DNA from: Vitreoscilla stercoraria DSM 513
GTDB lineage: Bacteria > Pseudomonadota > Gammaproteobacteria > Burkholderiales > Neisseriaceae
DNA: 64,000 nucleotides
Assembly: GCF_000382305.1 (NCBI RefSeq)
Contig: NZ_KB908029.1
Location: forward strand, 22,452 to 86,451
Direction of reading: 5' to 3'
The notes below the pieces were generated by a model. The model did no database searches. It was not told where the DNA came from and worked only from the letters and a program-made list of their open reading frames with translations. Numbering within the stretch: position 1 is the first letter of the stretch; each line of letters begins with the position of its first letter. The position numbers were made by a program, and so were the translations under genes. This document shows positions 33,597 through 42,188 of this stretch, piece by piece.

Positions 33597-35147
33597 TTAA
33601 CGAATGTCTATCTGCCCCATCATGCCCAAGGCTTCATGTTCTAAAATATGGCAATGAAACATTCTCAAACCTTTAAAATCCTGTTTGCATCGAACCCTGA
33701 CGCTTTGCAAAGGTTTTACATTCACCGTATCTTTCAAAGCACGATACGGCGGTTGGCTGCTTTCGCCAAACTCCATGAATTCGATGACTTCAAATTGTGT
33801 GCCATGCAAATGAAATGGATGATCCATGTGCGATGCATTGGTAATCAACCAATCTTCTGTGGCATGTACTTGTCCTATCAAATCGATTCGGTTCATGTCA
33901 AACGTTTGTCCATTGACTTTGAACATTTGCTCCAAAGCCACATTATGCTCTTCACTGAAATTGACGATGTGCTCCGCAGTCGGCGTTGCAAATCGCGGCA
34001 ATGAGCGCAAGGTTTTCGGCAAATTGAATTCAGGCATGGCAAGATGAATAGATGCCAATTCAGATGTTTTTGTATCAAAAGTTGTCATCATTTTTTTACG
34101 GTCATATGGCAAATTCTGCAACACCAAACGCCCTTGTTTGCGCGGTTTTAAAATGATTTCATAACGCTCAGCAGGCACAACCAACAATTCTGACACAGGC
34201 GCTTGTGGCTGCTCTAACAAGCCGCCATCCGTTCCCACAACGATGATGTCACAATCGGGAATGTGCAAACGCAAATAACGGGCATTGCACATATTCCATA
34301 CCCGAATGCGTGTGGTCTCTTTCAGTTCGATTTGAGGTTTGTATGCCCCATTCATCAATACAAATTCGCCCTCGCGCCCATTGATCCAATCCATTTGCGT
34401 GTTTTCAGGTATTTGAGCGTGCGCATCCAAACGCAAATCACTGAAAACCCAATGTTGTTCAGGCAAAGCGGCCAAAGGATCGTTGCGGCTTTTAACGATA
34501 CAAGTACCCGCCAAGCCACGAAATGCTTGCTCTGCCGACAAACCATGCGCATGGGTATGATACCAATATGTGCCTGCCGAACCTTTCGGCAATTTGAACG
34601 TGTAAGTACGGGCTTTGCCCGATAATACGGCATCGTGAGGATTGCCGTCTTGCGATGGCGGAATGGGCAAACCATGAAAATGTACGGTCGTCGGTTGGTC
34701 TAATTCGTTGACAAACAAAATGCTCACTTCATCTTCTTCATACAACACAATTTGCGGCCCACCCAAAATGCCGTTGTACAACCAAAATTCGGTTGGCATG
34801 CCTTTGACCAATTCCAAAGTCTGTTTTTTGGCTACCAAGCGTCCGACAAACTGCTGCGCACGTTTGGATTCGTTTTTTAGCAAGGGCATCATCGGCAACA
34901 AGCCTGCCACAGGAAAATGTGTTTCATCCAGCAGTTTTTGTTCTTCAGGACGCATCAGCAAGGTTTTTTGATTGTACAAGCTGTTGTTCATACCCATATG
35001 GCTGTCTAAATGCGATGCAGCAGTATGTTCAGCGCCTGAAGCTGGTACATTTTCAAGCTTGGTATTGGAGGATCTTTGACAGCTTGCCAACAAACCCATG
35101 GCACCCAAACTGAGTCCATAACTTAAAAAACGCCTTCTATTGATCAT
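33597..35147 (-). CDS. Tat-exported multicopper oxidase (CueO/SufI-like)
   Basis: 516 aa. The N-terminus INRRRFLSYGLSLGAMGLLASC has a Tat twin-arginine motif plus a lipobox Cys at about 23, so it is probably a periplasmic lipoprotein. All four copper-binding regions are present: TVHFHGLPIPPSQDG, YWYHTHAHG, HMDHPFHLHG and MFHCHILEHEALGM (type 1 site with axial Met). It is therefore an active-type oxidase rather than a copper-free SufI. Metal resistance or copper(I) oxidation is likely. It is read divergently from the DyP peroxidase gene. Confidence 0.9.
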   Translation of the reverse strand: MINRRRFLSYGLSLGAMGLLASCQRSSNTKLENVPASGAEHTAASHLDSHMGMNNSLYNQKTLLMRPEEQKLLDETHFPVAGLLPMMPLLKNESKRAQQFVGRLVAKKQTLELVKGMPTEFWLYNGILGGPQIVLYEEDEVSILFVNELDQPTTVHFHGLPIPPSQDGNPHDAVLSGKARTYTFKLPKGSAGTYWYHTHAHGLSAEQAFRGLAGTCIVKSRNDPLAALPEQHWVFSDLRLDAHAQIPENTQMDWINGREGEFVLMNGAYKPQIELKETTRIRVWNMCNARYLRLHIPDCDIIVVGTDGGLLEQPQAPVSELLVVPAERYEIILKPRKQGRLVLQNLPYDRKKMMTTFDTKTSELASIHLAMPEFNLPKTLRSLPRFATPTAEHIVNFSEEHNVALEQMFKVNGQTFDMNRIDLIGQVHATEDWLITNASHMDHPFHLHGTQFEVIEFMEFGESSQPPYRALKDTVNVKPLQSVRVRCKQDFKGLRMFHCHILEHEALGMMGQIDIR

Positions 35148-35287
35148 ATACTTGCCTAAAAATCAGTTGTTAGAAATGACGATGATGTCCCACATACCAT
35201 CAAGCGGCTTAATATCATTTTATTTGATTGACTTAAACATTAGCCAATCCAAGCATCTCAATGCAATATTACCAATGCCATGAACAT

Positions 35288-35301
35288 TTTACAGGACGCT
35301 T
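35288..35301 (-). repeat. Single DUS-type repeat
   Basis: TTTACAGGACGCTT in the divergent control region of the oxidase and peroxidase genes. Confidence 0.75.
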
Positions 35302-35415
35302 CATTCATTCATTGACATGACCGTTTTAACACCACATACAGATGTTATCAAACCCAATCGAAACACACACAAAATACAGTACAATAAAGCCACTTATTTT
35401 TAGGAGTGTTTTGTT

Positions 35416-36333
35416 ATGCCAGCTCAATCGGTGATTGTCCCTCTTGCTTCACAACATGCGCGTTTCATGACATTGCGTTTTGCTTCAGGCAGCAACGCCC
35501 ATCTTAAAGCAGCCATCGGTGCGCTGCTTGATGCATGTGAAGCATTGCGCCAACAATATCCGCAAGCAAACATCAAAACAGGTATTGCCTTTGGCTTGGC
35601 GCAATGGCAACAATTGTATGCTCATAGTCCTGAGCATTGGCACGATTTGCAAGCACGTGCGGGAGACTTTGCCATGCCTGCCATCGCTGCCGATGTCTTT
35701 TTACACATTGCCAGTGAACAAGCCGATGTGTGTTTTGCTTTGGTGCAAGCATTCATGCAAGCGTGTGGCGATGTGGTGACGGTCTTGAACGAAACCACAG
35801 GTTTTCGCTATTTGGACAGCCGTGATTTGACTGGTTTTATTGATGGCACCGAAAACCCGCAACAAGCCGATGAACGTGCGCAAGCGGCTTTATTAACTGA
35901 AGACGCGGGCGAATTTGCCGAGGGTAGCTTTGTGATGGCGCAGCGCTATGTGCACCATATGAAAACATGGCATGAGCAATCAATAGACAGCCAAGAGAAA
36001 ATCATTGGGCGCACCAAACCAGACAGCATTGAGTTAGACGATGCTGTGCGCCCTGCCAACTCACATATTTCACGTGTCATTATTGAAGACGACACAGGCG
36101 AAGAATTGGCGATTTTGCGCCACAGTTTGCCATATGGCAATGCCAGCGGTGAACAAGGTTTGTATTTCATCGCCTACACGCCTGATTTGGGTATTTTGGA
36201 TGCGATGCTGGACAATATGTTTGGTACCTCAGGCGATGGCTTGCACGACCAATTTTTGCATTACACCACGCCTGTCGATGGGGCTTATTTCTTCATGCCA
36301 TCTGAACAATTGCTTGCCAAAATCATCGCATAA
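35416..36333 (+). CDS. Dye-decolourising (DyP-type) haem peroxidase, YfeX-like
   Basis: 305 aa. The family GxxDG motif is GFIDGTENPQQA at about residues 138-149, with the catalytic Asp. The proximal haem His is in PANSHISRV and the distal Arg in AILRHSLPYGN. No signal peptide, so cytoplasmic like YfeX. AGGAG precedes the start, and TACAAT at 35380-35385 is a likely -10 box. Ended by a perfect DUS pair. Confidence 0.92.
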   Translation: MPAQSVIVPLASQHARFMTLRFASGSNAHLKAAIGALLDACEALRQQYPQANIKTGIAFGLAQWQQLYAHSPEHWHDLQARAGDFAMPAIAADVFLHIASEQADVCFALVQAFMQACGDVVTVLNETTGFRYLDSRDLTGFIDGTENPQQADERAQAALLTEDAGEFAEGSFVMAQRYVHHMKTWHEQSIDSQEKIIGRTKPDSIELDDAVRPANSHISRVIIEDDTGEELAILRHSLPYGNASGEQGLYFIAYTPDLGILDAMLDNMFGTSGDGLHDQFLHYTTPVDGAYFFMPSEQLLAKIIA

Positions 36334-36346
36334 TCAATTTCAATAA

Positions 36347-36380
36347 AATAAGCGTCCTGTAAACTTACAGGACGCTTATT
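36347..36380. terminator. Paired DUS hairpin between convergent peroxidase and ubiE genes
   Basis: A 16-bp perfect stem (AATAAGCGTCCTGTAA) with a 2-base loop. Flanking A and T runs allow termination in both directions. Confidence 0.85.
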
Positions 36381-36401
36381 TCAATACCTTGACCACATCA
36401 A

Positions 36402-37139
36402 TTACAATTTAGTGCCTTTGTGCAACGCCACCACACCTGCAGTCAAATTATGATAATCGACCAAATCAAAACCCACGTCATACATCAATTGTTGCAAGGT
36501 TTCTTGGTCTGGATGCATGCGAATTGATTCTGCCAAATAACGGTAAGATTCGGCATCTTGTGCAATCACTTGACCAAATGTTGGCAAAAATTTGAACGAA
36601 TAAAAGTCATACACAGGTGCTAAAGGCTTGGCAACCTTAGAAAATTCCAACACCAACAATTGACCGCCGGGCTTTAACACGCGGTACATTTCCTTCAAAG
36701 CTTGGTCTTTGTGTGTCATGTTGCGCAAACCGAACGCCACCGATACCAAATTGAAATAATTGTCAGGAAACGGCAATTTTTCTGCATCGCACAAAGCCAC
36801 AGGCGTAATCGTACCCTCGTTAAGCAAACGGTCACGACCCACGGTTAACATCGATGAGTTGATGTCTGTCAACCACACTTCGCCTTTATCGCCCACACGT
36901 TTTTTCCAACCACGCGACAAATCGCCCGTACCACCTGCGATATCCAAAACTTTATCGCCTTTTTTCAATCGCGCGGTGTTGATGGTGAAATGTTTCCACA
37001 CACGGTGCAAACCGCCTGACATCACGTCGTTCATGATGTCGTATTTGCTTGCCACAGAATGGAACACCTCGGCCACTTTGCCCGCTTTTTCTTCTTCATT
37101 GACGGTTTTGAAACCGAAATGGGTTTGTTTGTCTGTCAT
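36402..37139 (-). CDS. ubiE: Ubiquinone/menaquinone C-methyltransferase
   Basis: 245 aa SAM methyltransferase of quinone synthesis. Motif I is VLDIAGGTGDLSRGW, then the UbiE signatures YDIMNDVMSGGLHRVWK and VAFGLRNMTHKDQALKEMYRVLKPGGQLLVLEFSK. Last gene of the minus-strand set queA-DUF971-ubiE. Confidence 0.96.
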   Translation of the reverse strand: MTDKQTHFGFKTVNEEEKAGKVAEVFHSVASKYDIMNDVMSGGLHRVWKHFTINTARLKKGDKVLDIAGGTGDLSRGWKKRVGDKGEVWLTDINSSMLTVGRDRLLNEGTITPVALCDAEKLPFPDNYFNLVSVAFGLRNMTHKDQALKEMYRVLKPGGQLLVLEFSKVAKPLAPVYDFYSFKFLPTFGQVIAQDAESYRYLAESIRMHPDQETLQQLMYDVGFDLVDYHNLTAGVVALHKGTKL

Positions 37140-37190
37140 ATTTTTCTTCCATACGGCATGTTTACTGCCCGATTGTAACCGATTTACCCA

Positions 37191-37204
37191 TTTACAGGAC
37201 GCTT
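37191..37204 (-). repeat. Single DUS-type repeat overlapping the DUF971 gene end
   Basis: TTTACAGGACGCTT; its last bases form part of the stop codon region of the DUF971 gene. Confidence 0.75.
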
Positions 37205-37556
37205 AAACGTCACGCGAAGCGCCTGCTTGCGCCAAACGCGCCTCATATGCTTGCCATTTGGCTTCTTGAGTGGTGGCCAATTCATGCAAATATGCCCAAT
37301 CGTACAAACCTGAATCATGCCCATCGCTGTACACAATTTTCAAAGCATAATTGCCACTCATTTCCAAACCGACAATGGTGACCAAGCGTTTGCCCGTTTG
37401 CAAAACTTCTTGTCCCACACCATGACCTCGCACTTGGGCGCTGGGCGAATGCACACGCAAATATTCAGCACTCAAACCATAGGTTTGACCTGCATATTCC
37501 AAATGTAAGATGCTTTTGTTTTTGTCCAAACGGATGGTTTCGGGCATCTGCACCAT
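37203..37556 (-). CDS. DUF971 (gamma-butyrobetaine hydroxylase N-terminal-like) protein
   Basis: 117 aa. The pattern IRLDKNKSILHLEYAGQTYGLSAEYLRVHSPSAQVRGHG and NYALKIVYSDGHDSGLYDWAYLHEL is DUF971, a small fold related to the N-terminal zinc domain of butyrobetaine hydroxylase, often next to ubiE in Betaproteobacteria. Its start follows the queA stop by two bases. Function not established; a link to quinone synthesis is only contextual. Confidence 0.88.
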   Translation of the reverse strand: MVQMPETIRLDKNKSILHLEYAGQTYGLSAEYLRVHSPSAQVRGHGVGQEVLQTGKRLVTIVGLEMSGNYALKIVYSDGHDSGLYDWAYLHELATTQEAKWQAYEARLAQAGASRDV

Positions 37557-37558
37557 AT

Positions 37559-38593
37559 TTAATCCTTATTGAATGTTTGACGGGTTAACACCATCGCGTC
37601 GCCATAACTGAAAAAGCGGTATTCGTTTTCGATAGCATGTTGGTACAACGCCATGATTTTTTCATAACCATGAAACGCACTGACCAGCATCATCAACGTG
37701 GATTTAGGCAAATGGAAATTGGTAATCAAGCGATCGACCACTTTGATTTCAAAGCCGGGCGTAATAAAAATATCGGTGTCACCCGAACCCGCTTGCAAGC
37801 GTCCTGTAAGCGCAGCAGACTCCAAAGCGCGCATACTGGTGGTGCCTACTGCCCAAACATGGTTGCCACGCGCTTTCGCTTCATCAATGGCATCAACCAC
37901 GCTTTGTGCGACCCAAAAACGCTCTGAATGCATGTGATGCTCTTCAATATTATCCACTTTCACAGGTTGGAACGTGCCTGCGCCAACGTGCAAAGTCACA
38001 AAATGCAAGGCCACACCTTTGTCTTGCAATTGTTGCAAAATTTCAGGTGTGAAGTGCAAACCTGCAGTCGGAGCGGCTACTGCACCATCGTTTTGCGCAT
38101 ACACCGTTTGGTAACGCTCATCGTCATCTGCATCATCTGCACGCTCAATATACGGCGGCAAAGGCATATGTCCTTGCTCTTCTAACACTTCCCACACCGT
38201 TTTTTCGCCTTGAAATTGCAAGACAAACAAAGCGTCTTTGCGCTCAACCATCACTGCCTTGTCTTCGCCAAACTCCAAGACCATGCCAGGCTTAGGCGAT
38301 TTAGACGAACGTACGTGCGCCCAAACCGTATGATCATCCATCACACGTTCCACCAAAACCTCAATTTTGCCACCGCTGGCTTTTTGACCAAACAAACGGG
38401 CTTTGATGACTTTGGTGTCATTCATCACCAACACGTCGCCAGATTTGAAAAACGAAACGACATCTGGAAAATGTAAATTTTGGAAGGCTTGGTCTTGCCA
38501 AGAAGCCAACAAACGGCTACTGCCACGAACCTCAGGAGGGTGTTGCGCAATCAAAGCTTCAGGAAGCTCAAAGTCAAAATCATTAATGTGCAT
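37559..38593 (-). CDS. queA: S-adenosylmethionine:tRNA ribosyltransferase-isomerase
   Basis: 344 aa, transfers the ribosyl part of SAM to 7-deazaguanine in tRNA to make epoxyqueuosine. Motifs: FDFELPEALIAQHPPEVRGSSRLL, VMNDTKVIKARLFG, YQTVYAQNDGAVAAPTAGLHFT, LHVGAGTFQPVK and NFHLPKSTLMMLVSAFHG. The start at MHINDFDFELP fits the family; 12 upstream codons are rejected. A DUS copy lies within the gene at 37797-37809. Confidence 0.96.
   Translation of the reverse strand: MHINDFDFELPEALIAQHPPEVRGSSRLLASWQDQAFQNLHFPDVVSFFKSGDVLVMNDTKVIKARLFGQKASGGKIEVLVERVMDDHTVWAHVRSSKSPKPGMVLEFGEDKAVMVERKDALFVLQFQGEKTVWEVLEEQGHMPLPPYIERADDADDDERYQTVYAQNDGAVAAPTAGLHFTPEILQQLQDKGVALHFVTLHVGAGTFQPVKVDNIEEHHMHSERFWVAQSVVDAIDEAKARGNHVWAVGTTSMRALESAALTGRLQAGSGDTDIFITPGFEIKVVDRLITNFHLPKSTLMMLVSAFHGYEKIMALYQHAIENEYRFFSYGDAMVLTRQTFNKD
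37797..37809 (+). repeat. DUS-type repeat inside queA
   Basis: A full AAGCGTCCTGTAA within coding sequence, encoding LTGRLQAG on the minus strand. Confidence 0.75.
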
Positions 38594-38650
38594 TGTAATA
38601 TGCTTATTCAAACAACAGAAAAACGGCATTATACGCCTGTATACAACAAA

Positions 38651-38665
38651 TAGCGTCCTGTAAAA
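38651..38665 (+). repeat. Single DUS-type repeat between queA and aroQ
   Basis: TAGCGTCCTGTAAAA in the divergent control region (38594-38863), which otherwise shows only AT-rich promoter-like sequence. Confidence 0.7.
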
Positions 38666-38863
38666 CTGAAATTACACTCGAATATTTTGTATTTTTTTCA
38701 TAGCAAGAATGCCCACAAAACAGTACAATGCGCTTCTTTTATCTATTTGGTGTTTTTACTTCAATCGCAAAAAACAGTATTTCTAAGCTGTATTTTATCG
38801 ACAATACTAGCTTTTTCGCTGCAGTTGAGTAAAAATGATGAATTACTTTATCGAAACCTGTGT

Positions 38864-39304
38864 ATGAGCGACTTATTGGTCTTACACGGCCCTAACTTGA
38901 ATTTATTAGGCAGCCGCGAACCTGAAATCTATGGTGCCACCACTTTAGCAGACATCAATGCCCAACTGACACATATGGCGCAAGAGGCTGCTTTAAGCAT
39001 TGATACCTTACAAAGCAATGCTGAATATGTCTTAATCGACCGTATCCATGCCGCCCGTTTAGACGGCACACGCATGATACTCATCAATCCTGGTGCTTTT
39101 ACCCATACCAGTGTCGCTTTGCGCGATGCCTTGACTGGTGTAGCATTACCATTTCTTGAAGTTCATTTGTCCAACGTTCATGCACGCGAACCGTTTCGCC
39201 AACATTCATATTTATCCGATGTGGCCAAAGGTGTCATTTGTGGTTTAGGAGTACACAGCTACTACCTCGCCATGCAATACGCCATCACCACATTAAAAGC
39301 ATAA
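38864..39304 (+). CDS. aroQ: 3-dehydroquinate dehydratase, type II
   Basis: 146 aa shikimate-pathway enzyme. It starts MSDLLVLHGPNLNLLGSREPEIYG, with the catalytic Tyr in the flexible loop. LQSNAEYVLIDRIHAA, NPGAFTHTSVALRDAL and EVHLSNVHAREPFRQHSYLSDVAKGVICGLG complete the active site. The frame is open much further upstream. A 10-codon ORF (MMNYFIETCV, from 38835) ends with TGA overlapping this ATG and may provide coupling. Followed by accB 17 bp downstream, the common aroQ-accB-accC order. Confidence 0.95.
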   Translation: MSDLLVLHGPNLNLLGSREPEIYGATTLADINAQLTHMAQEAALSIDTLQSNAEYVLIDRIHAARLDGTRMILINPGAFTHTSVALRDALTGVALPFLEVHLSNVHAREPFRQHSYLSDVAKGVICGLGVHSYYLAMQYAITTLKA

Positions 39305-39321
39305 CAAAAGGAAAACTTTCC

Positions 39322-39774
39322 ATGGATTTACGTAAATTAAAAAAATTGATTGATTTGGTTGAAGAATCTGGTATTGCCGAAATCGAAGTGACCGAAGGCG
39401 AGGACAAAGTTCGTGTGACACGCACTTACGCTGCACCTGCTACCACTTATGCAGCACCTGCACCAACTTACAACATCCCAGCTGCGGCACCTACGGCAGT
39501 CGTGGCAGAAGTTGCGGCGGCACCTGCGGCAGTTTCTACTGCCAACGCTTTGAAATCACCTATGGTCGGTACTTTCTATCGTGCGGCCAGCCCAACTGCG
39601 GCTGTGTTTGTCAGCGAAGGTCAAACCGTTAAAGTGGGTGATACTTTGTGTATCATCGAAGCGATGAAATTGATGAATGAAATTGAAGCCGACCGTGCTG
39701 GTGTGGTGAAACAAATCTTGATTACTGACGGTCAACCGGTTGAATACGGTGAACCATTGTTCATCATCGAATAA
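39322..39774 (+). CDS. accB: Biotin carboxyl carrier protein of acetyl-CoA carboxylase
   Basis: 150 aa. N-terminal helix MDLRKLKKLIDLVEESGIAEIEV, an Ala/Pro/Thr-rich linker (about residues 38-75), and a C-terminal biotinyl domain with the attachment Lys116 in IIEAMKLMNEIEA. AAAGGAAAA precedes the start. Operates with AccC, encoded 63 bp downstream. Confidence 0.97.
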   Translation: MDLRKLKKLIDLVEESGIAEIEVTEGEDKVRVTRTYAAPATTYAAPAPTYNIPAAAPTAVVAEVAAAPAAVSTANALKSPMVGTFYRAASPTAAVFVSEGQTVKVGDTLCIIEAMKLMNEIEADRAGVVKQILITDGQPVEYGEPLFIIE

Positions 39775-39837
39775 TTCTCCCCCCATTCCTGACACAGTGC
39801 TCTGTATAGAGCACTTGTACTCTCAAGGCTCAAGACC

Positions 39838-41199
39838 ATGTTCAAAAAAATTCTGATTGCCAATCGTGGTGAAATTGCATTGCGCGTATTGCGTGCTTGC
39901 CGCGAATTAGGCATTGAAACCGTGGCTGTTCACTCTGAAGCCGACCGTGAAGCGATTTACGTGAAAATGGCCGATGAATCAGTGTGTATTGGCCCAGCCC
40001 AATCGGCTCAAAGCTATTTAAACATCCCTGCCATCATTGCAGCTGCCGAAGTTACCGGAGCCGAAGCCATCCACCCAGGCTATGGTTTTTTGTCTGAAAA
40101 TGCCGATTTTGCCGACCGTGTCGAAGAATCTGGCTTTGCATTCATCGGCCCTCGTGGCGATACCATCCGTGTGATGGGTGACAAAGTCGCAGCCAAAGAT
40201 GCGATGAAAGCCGCAGGCGTACCTTGCGTGCCTGGTTCTGATGGCGCGTTGCCTGACGATCCTGAAACCATCAAACGCATTGCCCAAGAAGTGGGCTTCC
40301 CTGTCATCATCAAAGCCGCAGGTGGCGGTGGTGGTCGTGGTATGCGCGTGGTTGAGCGTTTGGAAGATTTGATTTTATCCGTTGAAATGACCAAAACCGA
40401 AGCAGGCGCTGCGTTTGGCAATGCAACCGTATATATGGAACGCTATTTACAAAAACCGCGCCATATTGAAGTACAGGTTTTGGCTGACCAACATGGTAAT
40501 GTGATTTATTTGGCTGAACGCGATTGCTCTATGCAACGCCGCCATCAAAAAGTCATTGAAGAAGCGCCAGCGCCTGGCATCACCGATGAAGAACGTCGTA
40601 AAATCGGCGAAGCGTGTGTAGCGGCCTGTAAACGCATTAACTATCGTGGTGCGGGCACATTTGAATTTTTGTATGAAAATGGCGAATTCTTCTTCATTGA
40701 GATGAATACTCGCGTACAAGTTGAGCATCCTGTCACAGAAATGATTACAGGTGTCGACATTGTACAAGAACAAATTTTCGTGGCGGCAGGCTTGCCTTTG
40801 AGCTACACGCAAGACGACATCCAAATCCGCGGTCATGCGTTTGAATGTCGTGTCAATGCTGAAGACCCGTTTACATTTATTCCAAGCCCTGGTTTGATTC
40901 AAACTTACCATGCACCAGGTGGTCCTGGTATTCGCATGGACAGTCATATATACCAAGGCTATACCATTCCACCATTTTATGACAGCATGATTGGTAAAAT
41001 CATCAGTATCGGTCACGACCGTGATAAAGCCATGGCGCGCATGCGTGTGGCATTGTCTGAGATTGCCATCACTGGTATCAAAACCAATACACCTTTACAC
41101 CGTGAATTGTTTGACGATGCTGGCTTCATTGAAGGCGGCACCAGCATCCATTACTTAGAACATTGGATGCAAGAGCACCACCCGAAAAAAGGATCTTAA
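39838..41199 (+). CDS. accC: Biotin carboxylase subunit of acetyl-CoA carboxylase
   Basis: 453 aa ATP-grasp enzyme. KKILIANRGEIALRVLRACRELGI starts it; the glycine-rich ATP loop is AAGGGGGRGMRVV; ERDCSMQRRHQKVIEEAPAP and FIEMNTRVQVEHPVTEMITGVDIV hold the metal and bicarbonate residues. Contains a GCGG-variant DUS at 40619-40632. Only one base separates its stop from prmA. Confidence 0.97.
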   Translation: MFKKILIANRGEIALRVLRACRELGIETVAVHSEADREAIYVKMADESVCIGPAQSAQSYLNIPAIIAAAEVTGAEAIHPGYGFLSENADFADRVEESGFAFIGPRGDTIRVMGDKVAAKDAMKAAGVPCVPGSDGALPDDPETIKRIAQEVGFPVIIKAAGGGGGRGMRVVERLEDLILSVEMTKTEAGAAFGNATVYMERYLQKPRHIEVQVLADQHGNVIYLAERDCSMQRRHQKVIEEAPAPGITDEERRKIGEACVAACKRINYRGAGTFEFLYENGEFFFIEMNTRVQVEHPVTEMITGVDIVQEQIFVAAGLPLSYTQDDIQIRGHAFECRVNAEDPFTFIPSPGLIQTYHAPGGPGIRMDSHIYQGYTIPPFYDSMIGKIISIGHDRDKAMARMRVALSEIAITGIKTNTPLHRELFDDAGFIEGGTSIHYLEHWMQEHHPKKGS

Positions 41200-41200
41200 T

Positions 41201-42091
41201 ATGGCATTTCAACAAGTCAACATCGTTGTTGCCTCTAAACAAGCTGAATTGTTGTCAGACGAATTGATGGAAATTGGTGCCTTGAGCACCGCTATCGAAG
41301 ACGCTTACGCAGGTACTGACAAAGAACAGCCGATTTTTGATGAACCCAACGAGCCTAGCGCAGAAATTTGGGAACAAAGCCTCATCATTGCCATGTTTGA
41401 TGAGGCTGCCGATATCAAACAAGCTTTGGCTTTGTTACCACCTGCCTTACAAGTGGCAGAAGCCGATTACAAAATCACTTCAATTGAAGACCAAGATTGG
41501 GTGAAATTGACCCAATCGCAGTTTGACCCTATTCATGTGTCAGACCGTTTGTGGATTACACCAACTTGGCATGAAGCGCCACAAGATGGCGCCATCAACA
41601 TCGAGTTAGATCCAGGCTTGGCCTTTGGTACAGGCAGTCATCCAACCACGTTTTTATGCTTGCGTTGGTTAGATGCCAATATGCCAGTGGGTGCCACTGT
41701 ATTGGATTATGGCTGTGGTTCTGGCATTTTGGCCATTACTGCCGCTAAATTGGGTGCATCACAAGTGGTCGGCGTAGACATAGACAAGCAAGCGATTCGT
41801 GCCAGTCATGACAATGCAGTACAAAACAATGTCAACATTGAGGTGTATTTGCCTGACGCTCAGCCTGAAGGCCAATTTGATGTGGTGGTTGCCAATATTT
41901 TGGCCAATCCATTGCGCATTTTAGGTCAAATGCTTTCAGGACGCGTGAAAGATGGCGGTCAAATCGTCTTATCAGGCATTTTAGAAGAACAAGTAGAAGA
42001 AATCTCTGCTTTGTATCAACAATGGTTTGATATGCAAACTGCTACAATTCATGATGGTTGGGCATGCTTATTTGGTAAAAAGCGCGCTTAA
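41201..42091 (+). CDS. prmA: Ribosomal protein L11 methyltransferase
   Basis: 296 aa. N-terminal L11-binding domain (VNIVVASKQAELLSDELMEIGALS) and a SAM domain with LDPGLAFGTGSHPTTFLCLRWLD, VLDYGCGSGILAITAAKLGA and VVANILANPL (NxxA catalytic type). Fourth gene of the aroQ-accB-accC-prmA run. A partial DUS lies inside at about 41937. Confidence 0.96.
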   Translation: MAFQQVNIVVASKQAELLSDELMEIGALSTAIEDAYAGTDKEQPIFDEPNEPSAEIWEQSLIIAMFDEAADIKQALALLPPALQVAEADYKITSIEDQDWVKLTQSQFDPIHVSDRLWITPTWHEAPQDGAINIELDPGLAFGTGSHPTTFLCLRWLDANMPVGATVLDYGCGSGILAITAAKLGASQVVGVDIDKQAIRASHDNAVQNNVNIEVYLPDAQPEGQFDVVVANILANPLRILGQMLSGRVKDGGQIVLSGILEEQVEEISALYQQWFDMQTATIHDGWACLFGKKRA

Positions 42092-42109
42092 CCTAATGAT
42101 GTAAGGTTT

Positions 42110-42160
42110 AACCTGTGTTAGTCTTATGTTAATGTAATTATTATCAGGCTAACACGGGTT
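42110..42160 (+). terminator. Hairpin between prmA and the zinc-ribbon gene
   Basis: AACCTGTGTTAG pairs with CTAACACGGGTT (12 bases, one T-G wobble pair) around a 27-base loop, followed by ATCCTTTTATTT. A weak terminator or an attenuator in the leader of the next gene. Confidence 0.5.
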
Positions 42161-42188
42161 ATCCTTTTATTTCGTTATTAGGTGAATT

